Shown here in pieces: positions 29,393-38,958 of a stretch of DNA of 64,000 nucleotides. Below the pieces are notes generated by a model. That model did not search any database and was not told where the DNA came from. It saw only the letters and a list, made by a program, of their open reading frames with translations. Within the stretch, counting starts at the first letter, position 1. Each line of letters starts with the position of its first letter. The DNA is from Erythrobacter sp. (GTDB taxonomy: Bacteria; Pseudomonadota; Alphaproteobacteria; Sphingomonadales; Sphingomonadaceae). Location of the stretch: positions 62,001-126,000 of the forward strand of contig JASBTD010000053.1 in assembly GCA_030148605.1 (NCBI GenBank), read 5' to 3'. The position numbers and the translations under genes are program-made.

Positions 29393-30604
29393 TCAGATAA
29401 TTCCGGTCGCTTTCCCCGCGCGTTCGAACATGCCGAGGATCGTTGTCACTTCCTCGTCGCTATGTTCAGCGCAAAGCGAACAGCGCAGCAGCGTCATGTT
29501 GGCAGGGGTCGCCGGTGGGCGCGCCAGATTGACATAAAGCCCTTCCTTCAACAGCGCTTCCCACATTGCTGCCCCGCGCGCGAGATCAGGCATGATCACT
29601 GCGATGATCGCGCTCTGCGGCTCGTCCGTGCCAAGCTGGAAGCCCAGCTCTTTCAAGCCGCGGTGCAGGTTCTTCGAGTTTTCCCACAGATGCGCGCGCT
29701 TGTTCGAGCCGTGCATCAGCTTGCGGATCGAAGTTGCTGCAGTCGCAACCACGCTCGGCGGGAGCGATGCAGTGAAAACATAGGGGCGACACACCAGCCG
29801 CATGATCTCGAACTTAGGGTGGTTCGACACGCAGAAGCCGCCAACCGTGCCGACGCTTTTCGAGAAGGTGCCGATGATGAAATCGACATCATCGATCACA
29901 CCCTGGCTTTCGACGACACCGCGCCCGTTTTCGCCGATAAAGCCCATCGAGTGCGCTTCATCGACCAGCACCATCGCGCCATATTTCTTGGCAACTGCGA
30001 CCATCTCCTTGAGCGGGGCGACATCGCCCAGCATCGAATAGACGCCTTCAAGCACTACCAGTTTTCCGGCACCCTCCGGAATACGGCGGAGGCGCTTTTC
30101 CATCGCTTCGATATCATTGTGCTTGAATGGCACGATCTCCGCATTGCCCATCGCGCAACCATCCCAGATCGAGGCATGGCTATCGATATCGAGCACGACA
30201 TAGTCGCCCTTGCCCGCGATGGTGGCGATGATGCCCAGGTTCGCCTGGTAACCGGTAGAAAACACCATGGCATGGTCCATGGCGTAAAATTCCTTCAGCG
30301 CGTCCTCGACTTCGCGGTGGCCCTGGTAAGTGCCATTGAGAACCCGGCTGCCCGTCGTGCCTGAGCCGAAATTGGTCAGCGCATCCTTGCCTGCTTCGAT
30401 AACGTCTTCATCGAAGGTCATGCCCATGTAATTATAGGTGCCGAGCAGGATCGTCTCACGACCATTGCAGATCGCACGGGTGGGCGAGAGCACTTTTTCC
30501 ATGACGAGGTTGAACGGATCTTCGACGCCGCTTGCGAGCAGCGTTTCACGCGTCTGGATCAGCTCGTCGAACTTCGAGAACAGGTCGGGTGCAGTGTCAC
30601 TCAT
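29393..30604 (-). CDS. spt: Serine palmitoyltransferase (alpha-oxoamine synthase family)
   Basis: NYMGMTFDEDVIEAGKDALTNFGSGTTGSRVLNGTYQGHREVE, DEAHSMGFIGENGRG, GTFSKSVGTVGGF; paired with a dedicated ACP. Confidence 0.9.
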   Translation of the reverse strand: MSDTAPDLFSKFDELIQTRETLLASGVEDPFNLVMEKVLSPTRAICNGRETILLGTYNYMGMTFDEDVIEAGKDALTNFGSGTTGSRVLNGTYQGHREVEDALKEFYAMDHAMVFSTGYQANLGIIATIAGKGDYVVLDIDSHASIWDGCAMGNAEIVPFKHNDIEAMEKRLRRIPEGAGKLVVLEGVYSMLGDVAPLKEMVAVAKKYGAMVLVDEAHSMGFIGENGRGVVESQGVIDDVDFIIGTFSKSVGTVGGFCVSNHPKFEIMRLVCRPYVFTASLPPSVVATAATSIRKLMHGSNKRAHLWENSKNLHRGLKELGFQLGTDEPQSAIIAVIMPDLARGAAMWEALLKEGLYVNLARPPATPANMTLLRCSLCAEHSDEEVTTILGMFERAGKATGII

Positions 30605-30616
30605 GGCAGGCGCCTC

Positions 30617-30859
30617 TTACTGATCCTGAAGCTTGGTGACAGCGTCAATCAACTGGCCGAAATTCTCGATCTCGGCCTGCTGGTTCATGCTGATGATGAT
30701 GTCGAACTCGTCTTCGATCTCTGCAACGAAATCCATCACAGTCAGGCTGTCGAATTCCAGATCATTGGCAAAGGTCGTCGCTTCAGTGATGTCGACGCCT
30801 TTCTTGTTGAAGGGCTCGATCAGCGAGCGGATGCGTGTATCGACTTCTGCGCGGTCCAT
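30617..30859 (-). CDS. Acyl carrier protein associated with spt
   Basis: ATTFANDLEFDSLTVMDFVAEIEDEFDI (DSL phosphopantetheine site); ATG at 30859. Confidence 0.9.
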   Translation of the reverse strand: MDRAEVDTRIRSLIEPFNKKGVDITEATTFANDLEFDSLTVMDFVAEIEDEFDIIISMNQQAEIENFGQLIDAVTKLQDQ

Positions 30860-30985
30860 CGGGTGTATTACCTTCCAATAAGTGTAACGGGCGGCTCCTG
30901 CCACGCGTTTGCGGCGGAAAAGCGGCTGATTGCCCCATTTGTCAAGCGTTCTGGGGCAACATGCCGTATGCCGAGAAGCGGTTTG

Positions 30986-31354
30986 TCAGTCAGCGATCAG
31001 TTCCTTGACTGCGTTCATGAAGGGCATGATCGACACTGGCTTTGACAGATATCCGGCGGCGCCAGCGGCGCGAATTCGTTCTTCATCGCCTTTCGCCGCA
31101 TAGGCAGTAACCGCCAGAACGGGGATCGACTGTAGGTGCAGATCGCGCTTGGTCTGTTCGATCAAGTCGACGCCTGAAACTTCTGGCAGCTGGATATCCA
31201 TGATGATCAGGTCAGGCATCATTTGCCGCGCGGTGTCGAGCGCAGTCAATCCGTCAGCCACGGGCTCGACTTCGAAGCCATTGGCTTTCAAAACATCGCA
31301 GAACAATTTCCTGTTCAGGTCGTTGTCCTCGACAACGAGGATTCTCTTTGCCAC
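30986..31354 (-). CDS. divK: Single-domain response regulator, DivK-like
   Basis: RILVVEDNDLNRKLFCDVLKANGFEV...DLIIMDIQLPEVSG...GYLSKPVSI; GTG start at 31354. Confidence 0.85.
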   Translation of the reverse strand: MAKRILVVEDNDLNRKLFCDVLKANGFEVEPVADGLTALDTARQMMPDLIIMDIQLPEVSGVDLIEQTKRDLHLQSIPVLAVTAYAAKGDEERIRAAGAAGYLSKPVSIMPFMNAVKELIAD

Positions 31355-31419
31355 TGCCCTCTGGCACTCCCTTGCGTGAATCCCCAGATAGTCGAGCGGA
31401 AAGGCTGCTGACAATTCGA

Positions 31420-31698
31420 ATGAGACCTTCATCCCCCGAACAGGCGCAAGTCGAGCCGCATACGCTGATATTGGCGGCGCTTGGCTGGATCCTTGAAGAC
31501 GAGGCGCGTGCGCAGCGGTTTCTTGATCTCACCGGGCTCGATCCCGATGGATTGCGAGCAAGGCTTGGTGATCCCGCGATGCTGGCTTCGGTAGTGGAAT
31601 TCCTGGGCAATCATGAGCCGGACTTGATCAAAGCATCGGAAGCGCTTGCGGTTGCCCCTGAAGAGATTCTCCGCGCCGGAAAGGAAGTGTCGCAATGA
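31420..31698 (+). CDS. DUF3572 family protein
   Basis: LILAALGWILEDEARAQRFLDLTGLDPDGLRARLGDPAMLASVVEFLGNHEPDLI. Confidence 0.85.
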   Translation: MRPSSPEQAQVEPHTLILAALGWILEDEARAQRFLDLTGLDPDGLRARLGDPAMLASVVEFLGNHEPDLIKASEALAVAPEEILRAGKEVSQ

Positions 31699-32324
31699 GC
31701 AAGCCATTGGTAATCAGCGATTGCGATGAAGTGCTGCTGCACATGGTGGCGCATTTCAAGGAATGGCTTGAAGAAAGCCAGGGCGTGCGCTTCGAGCTGA
31801 AAGGCAATAATTTTGCCACCGCGATGCGCTGGGAAAAGACCGGAGAGCCGCTTGAGCAACAGGATATCTGGCGCTTTCTGGGAGGGTTCTTCGACACCGA
31901 AATGCACCGGCAACTGCCGATCGAAGGCGCCGTCGCGGGTATCAACCGCGTGGCCGAGGATGCCGATGTCGTGATCCTCACGAACCTTAATGACGAGCGC
32001 CAGCAAAGGCGCGCCCAGCAGCTCGCCGATTACGGCATCCATGCCCGGGTGTTCACCAATCAGGGGCCAAAGGGACCGGCGCTGAAAGCCATTCTTGACG
32101 AATATGCGCCGTCCAAGGCCATCTTTATTGACGATTTGCCGCAGCATCACGAATCTGCCGCGGACACCGTGCCGAATATCAGCCGCCTGCACATGTGCGG
32201 GGAACCGATGATCGCGCCGCATATCGACTGCGCGCATGAGAAAGGTCATGCCCATGCGCGGATCGATCGTTGGTCGGACGCGCTGCCTTGGCTGCTTGAA
32301 GAAATTGAAAGGGATCCGCGATGA
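31695..32324 (+). CDS. HAD-like hydrolase
   Basis: VISDCDEVLLHM, VILTNLND, AIFIDDLPQH. Confidence 0.8.
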   Translation: MSKPLVISDCDEVLLHMVAHFKEWLEESQGVRFELKGNNFATAMRWEKTGEPLEQQDIWRFLGGFFDTEMHRQLPIEGAVAGINRVAEDADVVILTNLNDERQQRRAQQLADYGIHARVFTNQGPKGPALKAILDEYAPSKAIFIDDLPQHHESAADTVPNISRLHMCGEPMIAPHIDCAHEKGHAHARIDRWSDALPWLLEEIERDPR

Positions 32325-32779
32325 GTATCGAAGCGCGCTTGCAGGAATTGGGCATAGTGCTGCCGGAAGCGGCAGCTCCGGTGGCAAGCTATGTGCCGGT
32401 GGTGGTCCAAGGCGGATTTGCCCATGTCTCTGGCCAATTGCCGTTTGTTGATGGCCAGCTTGTGACCGGGCGTTTGGGTGAAGATGTCTCGCTGGAAGAT
32501 GGCACTGCGGCGGCGCGCGCTTGCGGGCTGATGATCCTCGCGCAGCTCAAGGCGGCCCTGGTGCCGCTCGATAAGGTCGAGCGCGTCGTCAAGCTTGGCG
32601 CATTTGTCAATTCCACTGCGGACTTCACCGATCAGCCCAAAGTTGCCAATGGCGCCTCCGAGCTGATGTTTGACGTGTTTGGCGAGAAAGGGCGGCACGC
32701 TCGCGCGGCGGTTGGTGTGCCTGCACTCCCCCTGGGCGCAGCGGTCGAAGTCGATGCGATCATTGCCCTTGCTGAATGA
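32321..32779 (+). CDS. RidA/YjgF family protein
   Basis: GGFAHVSGQLPFVDGQLVTGRLGEDVSLEDGTAAARACGLMILAQLKAAL...VGVPALPLGAAVEVDAI. Confidence 0.92.
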   Translation: MSIEARLQELGIVLPEAAAPVASYVPVVVQGGFAHVSGQLPFVDGQLVTGRLGEDVSLEDGTAAARACGLMILAQLKAALVPLDKVERVVKLGAFVNSTADFTDQPKVANGASELMFDVFGEKGRHARAAVGVPALPLGAAVEVDAIIALAE

Positions 32780-33504
32780 GCAGGCGCGCTGTTCCTGACT
32801 GGCTGACCGAGTGGGAATATGCCCATCGCGGGCTTCACGGGGATGGTGTGCCTGAAAACTCGCTGCAAGGCGCAAGGCTGGCGATCGAGCGTGGCATGGG
32901 GATCGAATGCGATATCCAGCGCAGCGCTGATGACTATCCGATGGTCCTGCATGACTGGGACTTGCAGCGGCTCACAGGCACTAAACGCGACACTGAGGCG
33001 CTGACGGCGGAGGAGCTGCAGCAATTGCGCCATCTTGGCAGCGAAGAGACAATCGCCGCGCTGCCCCAATTGCTGAAGCTCGTGTCAGGCCGCGTTCCGC
33101 TGCTGATCGAAATCAAGTCCAGGCGCGGATATGATGTCGCGCGAACATGCTTGGCGGTCTCTTCACAGCTTGCAGACTATTCTGGCCCGCATGCCGTGAT
33201 GAGCTTCGACCCGCGCGTTGCGCGGTGGTTCCGCAAGCATTCGCCCGGCACATGTGCGGGCCTGATAATGCGCGAGGATGAGCATGGCTATACGCAGCAG
33301 GCGTGGCAGCGGCGGCTGGCGTTGTGGCTCGCGAAACCTGATTTCCTTGCTTACCATATCGCGGCACTGCCTAGCCCCTGGGTTGCCGGTTTGCGCCTGA
33401 AGGGACTTCCCATCCTGACCTGGACGGTCAATTCGCGGGAAACCCGCATCCGCGCGCTCGATAGTGCAGATGCCTTGATCAGCGAAGGAGCCGGGCTGGC
33501 GTGA
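32776..33504 (+). CDS. Glycerophosphodiester phosphodiesterase family protein
   Basis: YAHRGLHGDGVPENSLQGARLAIERGMGIECDIQRSADDYPMVLHDWDLQRLTG. Confidence 0.92.
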   Translation: MSRRAVPDWLTEWEYAHRGLHGDGVPENSLQGARLAIERGMGIECDIQRSADDYPMVLHDWDLQRLTGTKRDTEALTAEELQQLRHLGSEETIAALPQLLKLVSGRVPLLIEIKSRRGYDVARTCLAVSSQLADYSGPHAVMSFDPRVARWFRKHSPGTCAGLIMREDEHGYTQQAWQRRLALWLAKPDFLAYHIAALPSPWVAGLRLKGLPILTWTVNSRETRIRALDSADALISEGAGLA

Positions 33505-34637
33505 GCGAGCGTGAACTGACTGTTCGGTTGGTGCCATCGGTCGGCTCGCTTGACGCCGCACAATGGAACGCGCTGGGCGGTAATCGCAACCCATTCGTCA
33601 GCCATGAATTCCTGACCGCTTTGGAGGTTTCAGGCAGCGTTGGTGAAGGCACGGGCTGGGACCCGGTGCCGATCGTGATCATGGACGCTGATGAGAACCT
33701 GCTCGGCGCATTGCCCAGCTATGCCAAGGGCCACAGCCAGGGCGAATATGTTTTCGACCATTCCTGGGCTGATGCGCTGCACCGTGCAGGCGGGCGATAT
33801 TACCCCAAGCTGCAGATCGCCGCGCCGTTCACGCCGGCCAATGGTCCACGGCTTTTGCTCAAGGATGAGAGCCTTGCCCTGCATCTGCTCAAAGGCGCAG
33901 AAGCGGTGTGCCTGCAAAGCAAGCTTTCCTCAGCCCATGCCACTTTCATCGAACCCGAACAACTTCACCTGTTCGAAGAGGCTGGCTGGCTTTTGCGCAG
34001 CGACATCCAGTTCCACTGGGAAAACCGCGGATACGCCAGCTTTGACGATTTCCTTGGCGCGCTCTCGGCGCGCAAACGCAAAGCGATCAGGAAAGAGCGA
34101 AAAGCGGCTCAGGAGGGTGTGACGATCATTCAGCTCAGCGGAGATGACATCCGCGAAGAGCACTGGGATGCGTTTTGGTTGTTCTACCAGGACACCGGCG
34201 CGCGCAAATGGGGCTCGCCTTATCTGACGCGCGAAGCCTTCAGCCTGTTTGGCGAGCGCATGGCAGACCGGATCGTGCTGATCCTGGCCTATATGGACGA
34301 CACGCCGATCGCCGGCGCGCTCAATTTCGTTGGATCTGATGCGCTGTATGGTCGCTATTGGGGGTGCAGCGTCGACAAGCGCTTCCTGCATTTCGAGCTG
34401 TGCTATTATCAGGCGATCGACATCGCTATCGGGCGCGGGCTGCAGCGGGTCGAGGCGGGCGCGCAAGGCGGGCACAAGCTTTCGCGAGGTTATGAACCGG
34501 TCAAGACATGGTCGGCGCATTGGCTGGCTGATCCCGGCTTTCGCGAAGCCGTTGCCGACTTCCTGGAGCGCGAGCGCGAAGGCGTTGCAGCAGACCAGAA
34601 CTACCTGGACCAGCGCACGCCGTTCAAGAAGGGATGA
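33501..34637 (+). CDS. GNAT/FemAB-like N-acyltransferase (DUF482-type)
   Basis: HEFLTALEVSGSVGEGTGWDP..., RKRKAIRKERKAAQEGVTI, YGRYWGCSVDKRFLHFELCYYQAIDIAIGRGLQRVEAGAQGGHKLSRGYEP. Confidence 0.88.
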   Translation: MSERELTVRLVPSVGSLDAAQWNALGGNRNPFVSHEFLTALEVSGSVGEGTGWDPVPIVIMDADENLLGALPSYAKGHSQGEYVFDHSWADALHRAGGRYYPKLQIAAPFTPANGPRLLLKDESLALHLLKGAEAVCLQSKLSSAHATFIEPEQLHLFEEAGWLLRSDIQFHWENRGYASFDDFLGALSARKRKAIRKERKAAQEGVTIIQLSGDDIREEHWDAFWLFYQDTGARKWGSPYLTREAFSLFGERMADRIVLILAYMDDTPIAGALNFVGSDALYGRYWGCSVDKRFLHFELCYYQAIDIAIGRGLQRVEAGAQGGHKLSRGYEPVKTWSAHWLADPGFREAVADFLEREREGVAADQNYLDQRTPFKKG

Positions 34638-34970
34638 TCAGGCAGCCTTGCGGCGTTCGTTGATCAGCCATTCGCGCGCCTGACGCTGGGCTTCGGCGAT
34701 TTCGCGCGCGGTCATCTCGTCCGATATGTCGGCCCGGCAATAGGCGGCCTCTTCATGGCCCTTGCTCGCGGCGAGATTGAACCATTTATGCGCTTCGACC
34801 AGATCGCATTCCACGCCATGGCTGCCAGTTGAGAAAGCAACCCCCAGATCGAAATAGGCGGTAATCTCGCCTGCAGCAGCAGCTGCGAGGCATTGCGCGA
34901 TCAGAAGCTCTGCTTGCTTGGTGCGGACTGGCTCTGCAGCACCTGTATCAATCGATTTCAGTTCCATCAT
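34638..34970 (-). CDS. Sel1-repeat-like small protein
   Basis: YFDLGVAFSTGSHGVECDLVEAHKWFNLAASKGHEEAAYCR. Confidence 0.8.
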   Translation of the reverse strand: MMELKSIDTGAAEPVRTKQAELLIAQCLAAAAAGEITAYFDLGVAFSTGSHGVECDLVEAHKWFNLAASKGHEEAAYCRADISDEMTAREIAEAQRQAREWLINERRKAA

Positions 34971-35276
34971 TCGGTCCCCCATTGTGCAGTCCGAACCCCC
35001 TTGCCGGACTGCGCACCACCGAATTCGCCAGAACATGGTCAACAAATAGTTAACGCGGGTGCAAACTTTTTGACCAAGCTTTCATCGCTCAAATCGCGAA
35101 AGGTCGTTCGCAGGAGATTAATCAACCGACTTTATACACGCGCCCATTGGATTCGGCTTGTGCGCCAAAGGGGTGCGCCCTATAGGCGCGCGCAGAGGGT
35201 CACCTCGCCACCGGAACATCGGGGCAGCAGGGCATGGAACGGTCACGCGAGGTTACACTTGGGTTGAGAGGATCAT

Positions 35277-35735
35277 ATGGCCACTGCGGCATTTGAAGAA
35301 ATCGACATACTTGAAAAGGCGAAACGCATGCTTGGACCGGATTACGTGCCCAGCGATGACGAGCCTTACATGAATGAGAAGCAGCAGAATTATTTTCGCA
35401 TGCTGCTCTTGGAATGGAAAAAGTCGATCCACGAAGCAGCAGGGCAAACGCTTCAGTCGCTTCAGGATGGCCCGATCCGCGAGCCCGATTTGAATGACCG
35501 TGCTTCCAGCGAAACCGATTGGGGCATCGAGCTTCGCACGCGTGACCGCCAACGCAAGCTGATTTCCAAGATCGATTCTGCGCTGCGCCGGATTGACCAT
35601 GGCGAGTATGGCTATTGCGAAGTGACCGGTGACCCGATCGGGCTGCGCCGTTTGATCGCTCGTCCGGTTGCGACCATGACGGTCGAAGCGCAGGAAGCGC
35701 ATGAGCGCCGCGAGAAAGTATCGCGCGACGATTAA
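35277..35735 (+). CDS. dksA: DksA-family RNA polymerase-binding protein
   Basis: SETDWGIELRTRDRQRKLISKIDSALRRIDHGEYGYCEVTGDPIGLRRLIARP. Confidence 0.92.
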   Translation: MATAAFEEIDILEKAKRMLGPDYVPSDDEPYMNEKQQNYFRMLLLEWKKSIHEAAGQTLQSLQDGPIREPDLNDRASSETDWGIELRTRDRQRKLISKIDSALRRIDHGEYGYCEVTGDPIGLRRLIARPVATMTVEAQEAHERREKVSRDD

Positions 35736-35868
35736 GCGCGGCCAAGCGCCGCCAAACCGCGGTCAGATAGGTTAATTCTTCATTAGCAAAACCGGGCTAA
35801 TTGTTCCCTGACGAGTGAGGTTCGCGTATTTTCGCAAGCTGCACCAGAAGAAGGGGCGAAACTTAGCC

Positions 35869-36141
35869 ATGGCTAGTGTCCAAAGACGTAGAGCACCTCG
35901 TGAGCCGGTATTCCACTTGGCCGATCTGCGCGTGGGCAATCAGTCTACCCCGCACAGGGTCAAGGTGCGCAATCTTTCCTCGCAGGGGCTGATGGGTGAA
36001 GGCCCGGTCCCCGTTTCAAGCGGAACACGCCTGACTGTGGATTTGCCCAAGCTTGGCGAAGTCGCTGGCACTGTGGTGTGGGTGCAGGAGCCGCGCTTTG
36101 GTGTGGCGTTTGACGAAGAAGTTGATCCGCGCCTCGCTTGA
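35869..36141 (+). CDS. PilZ domain protein
   Basis: RRRAPREPVFHLADLRVG...KVRNLSSQGLMGEGPVPVSSGTRLTVDLPKLGEVAGTVVWVQEPRFGVAFDEEVD. Confidence 0.85.
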   Translation: MASVQRRRAPREPVFHLADLRVGNQSTPHRVKVRNLSSQGLMGEGPVPVSSGTRLTVDLPKLGEVAGTVVWVQEPRFGVAFDEEVDPRLA

Positions 36142-36213
36142 TTCAGAGTAATTCGGGCAAGCTTCTCTAAATCCGCTGACCAGGCTGCATCTTGATGCTA
36201 CCGCTGCATCAGG

Positions 36214-37680
36214 ATGCGATTCTTGTGTGCGATACTTATTGCCCTTTCCCTGGCGGCATGTGGTCCAACAGGGCCTGATGGACCGGTTGAAGTTGCAATA
36301 ATCGGGGAAAGCGATTCCCTGGCTGATGAAGGCCTCAGGCTTTCCCCCGCCGCACAGCATTTGCGCGCCGCTACCACCGAAGGTCTGGTCGCGCTGGATG
36401 CCTCGGGGCAGGTCATCCCTGCGCTGGCGGAGCGCTGGATCGTGACCGATGACGGTCAAAGCTATATTTTCCGTTTGCGCAATTCCGACTGGACCGACGG
36501 TACGCCGATAACCGCTGATGACGTTAGGCAGTCACTCTTGCGGGTCCTGCGCCAGCTTCGCGGGACATCGCTTGGTCTCGATTTGACCAAGATCGATGAA
36601 ATTCGCGCGATGACTGGGCGGGTGATCGAAATCCGGCTGACCGGCCCGATGCCGGATTTCCTCCAGCTTCTCGCTCAACCCGAACTCGGCCTTGCCAATG
36701 ATGGAATTGGGGCAGGGCCGATGGCGATCGACGGTGAAATCGAAGATGGCTTGGCCAAACTGATCATCTTGCCACCTGAACAGCGCGGGCTGCCAATGCG
36801 CGAAGACTGGGATCCTGAGGCGCATCGCTTGCTGCTTCGCGCGCTCCCGGCTGGTGAAGCTGTCGATGCTTTTTCTTCGGGCGATGTCGATCTGGTCCTC
36901 AACGGACAGCTCGCCAGCCTGCCATTGGCAGACACCGGCCCGCTCACACGCGGAACTGTGCGGCTCGACGCCGCGCTGGGCGTGTTTGGCTTTTTGGCGC
37001 GCAATAATAATGGTGTTCTATCGACGCCTGAGCTGCGCGAGGCCATCGCCATGGCCATTGATCGGACCAATCTGATGCAGCCGTTCAATATTGGCGGTTG
37101 GCGCGCATCGACCTGGATCGTACCTGTCGAATTGGCCGGCGAAGAAGGCCCGCAAGAAGAGCGCTGGGCTGCTCTCACCATTGATGAACGGCGCGCCATC
37201 GCCAGCAGGCGAATTGCAGCGTGGGAAAGCGCGCAATCGCGAGAAGCATCGGTAAGGATCTCCTTGCCAGCCGGGCCGGGCAGTGATTTGCTGTTTGCCC
37301 AGCTTTCGCGCGATCTCGCGCAAGTGGGCATCAGCGCACGCCGCGTAGATGAAGGGCAGCCAAGCGATCTCGAATTCTTCGACCGTCTGGCACGCTATTA
37401 TGCGCCGCGCTGGTATCTCAACCAGTTCAACTGTCGGCTTGAACTCGGGCTTTGCTCCGAAGTGGCCGACGACCTGGTCGAGCAGTCGATTATGGAGACT
37501 GACGCGGCGGCGAAAGCCCGCTTGCTGCAAGCAGCCAATCGCGAACTGGCGCGCGAGAACATCTTTATTCCGCTCGGGGCACCAGTTCGCTGGTCGCTTG
37601 TTCGCGGAAACATCACAGGCTTTGCAGAGAATGCCTGGGGCATGCATCCCTTGTTTCAACTGGCTGATCCCACCATCTAA
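36214..37680 (+). CDS. ABC transporter substrate-binding protein, family 5 (lipoprotein)
   Basis: Lipobox LIALSLAAC; TTEGLVALDASGQVIPALAERWIVTDDGQSYIFRLRNSDWTDGTPITADDVRQS. Confidence 0.9.
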   Translation: MRFLCAILIALSLAACGPTGPDGPVEVAIIGESDSLADEGLRLSPAAQHLRAATTEGLVALDASGQVIPALAERWIVTDDGQSYIFRLRNSDWTDGTPITADDVRQSLLRVLRQLRGTSLGLDLTKIDEIRAMTGRVIEIRLTGPMPDFLQLLAQPELGLANDGIGAGPMAIDGEIEDGLAKLIILPPEQRGLPMREDWDPEAHRLLLRALPAGEAVDAFSSGDVDLVLNGQLASLPLADTGPLTRGTVRLDAALGVFGFLARNNNGVLSTPELREAIAMAIDRTNLMQPFNIGGWRASTWIVPVELAGEEGPQEERWAALTIDERRAIASRRIAAWESAQSREASVRISLPAGPGSDLLFAQLSRDLAQVGISARRVDEGQPSDLEFFDRLARYYAPRWYLNQFNCRLELGLCSEVADDLVEQSIMETDAAAKARLLQAANRELARENIFIPLGAPVRWSLVRGNITGFAENAWGMHPLFQLADPTI

Positions 37681-37697
37681 AGGGAAAGGAGCCGCAA

Positions 37698-38114
37698 ATG
37701 GTTAGACCAGAGCCGATCCACCCGGTCAGCATGTCGATACCCACGGGAAGCGACCCGCAATCGGTGCGTCAGCGCGTGGAAGCGCTTGAAATGCTGCTGG
37801 AACGCAGCTTTCGCATTCCGGGCATCAACTATCCGATCGGGCTTGATGCGATCATCGGTTTGGTCCCTGTGCTGGGCGATATCGTGACCACCGGGCTGAG
37901 TGCCTACATGGTATGGGAGGCGCGCAATCTGGGCCTGCCCAAATGGAAGCTGTGGCGCATGGCGGGCAATGTCGGGTTCGATGCCTTGCTGGGTGTGGTG
38001 CCGGTTGTAGGCGACGCAGCCGACGTGCTGTTCCGTTCGAACACCCGCAACCTGCGCATCATCAAGAAGCATCTGGACAAGCACCATCCCGAAACGCGCG
38101 TGATCGAAGGTTAG
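37698..38114 (+). CDS. DUF4112 family protein
   Basis: LLERSFRIPGINYPIGLDAIIGLVPVLGDIVTTGLSAYMVWEARNLGLPKWKLWRMAGNVGFDALLGVVPVVGDAADVLFRSN. Confidence 0.9.
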   Translation: MVRPEPIHPVSMSIPTGSDPQSVRQRVEALEMLLERSFRIPGINYPIGLDAIIGLVPVLGDIVTTGLSAYMVWEARNLGLPKWKLWRMAGNVGFDALLGVVPVVGDAADVLFRSNTRNLRIIKKHLDKHHPETRVIEG

Positions 38115-38163
38115 GCGCCGGGCCTGGTTTCAATTGTGACCATTGCGCGCTAGGGCTGCGCTC

Positions 38164-38958
38164 ATGTCGAAACAGGACGTTACCTACACCAGCTATCTCG
38201 ATCTGGAGCGCGTTCTTGGCGCGCAGCATCCCGCCTCGCCTGCGCATGACGAAATGCTGTTTATCATCGTGCATCAGGCGAGCGAATTGTGGCTCAAGCT
38301 GTGCCTGCATGAGCTGACGGCAGCGCGCGAACATATCGCCGCAGACAATCTGCGCCCTGCGTTCAAGATGCTGGCGCGTGTGGCGCGCGCCCAAGGCCAG
38401 CTGATCCAGAGCTGGGATGTGCTCAGCACCATGACGCCGCATGATTATTCGACGATCCGCCCGCATCTGGGTGCGTCGAGCGGTTTCCAGTCCTGGCAAT
38501 ACCGGATGATGGAATTCATGCTGGGCGGGCGCAATCCGGATATGATCAAGCTGCATGAGCGCTTGCCGAGCGCGGCAGGGAAGCTGAGCGTGGAAGCTGC
38601 CAGCCCGAGCATTTATGACGAGGCTGTGCGCTTGCTGGCCCGGCGCGGTTTCGCGATCGACCGCGAAGCGCTGGAGCGCGATATCGAAGCGCCCTACGCG
38701 CACAATACCAGTGTCGAAGCGGCCTGGGCGGAAATCTACCGTGACCCGCAAGAGCATTGGGATCTCTACGAGCTGGCCGAAAAGCTGGTTGATCTGGAAT
38801 ACCATTTCCAACGCTGGCGCTTTGGCCATTTGAAGACTGTCGAGCGGATCATCGGGTTCAAACGCGGCACAGGCGGAACGCCGGGCGTGCCCTATCTGGC
38901 TGGTGTGCTGAAACAGGCGTTCTTCCCCGAATTGCTCAGCGTGCGGACCGCAATATGA
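38164..38958 (+). CDS. kynA: Tryptophan 2,3-dioxygenase
   Basis: TYTSYLDLERVLGAQHP, DEMLFIIVHQASELWLKLCLHEL, GTGGTPGVPYL. Confidence 0.95.
   Translation: MSKQDVTYTSYLDLERVLGAQHPASPAHDEMLFIIVHQASELWLKLCLHELTAAREHIAADNLRPAFKMLARVARAQGQLIQSWDVLSTMTPHDYSTIRPHLGASSGFQSWQYRMMEFMLGGRNPDMIKLHERLPSAAGKLSVEAASPSIYDEAVRLLARRGFAIDREALERDIEAPYAHNTSVEAAWAEIYRDPQEHWDLYELAEKLVDLEYHFQRWRFGHLKTVERIIGFKRGTGGTPGVPYLAGVLKQAFFPELLSVRTAI

Noticed and set aside
29462-30364. 300-aa plus-strand ORF over spt
   Set aside because: Antisense shadow of serine palmitoyltransferase.
35160-35275. Possible structured leader RNA upstream of dksA (GCGCC-ctata-GGCGC and GTCACCTCG/CGAGGTTAC pairing)
   Set aside because: Pairings are weak or imperfect and no known RNA family is recognisable; would need covariation evidence.
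35583-35670. DksA with a single Cys in the zinc-finger region
   Set aside because: Cys-poor zinc-finger variants are common in alphaproteobacterial DksA; not unusual enough to report.
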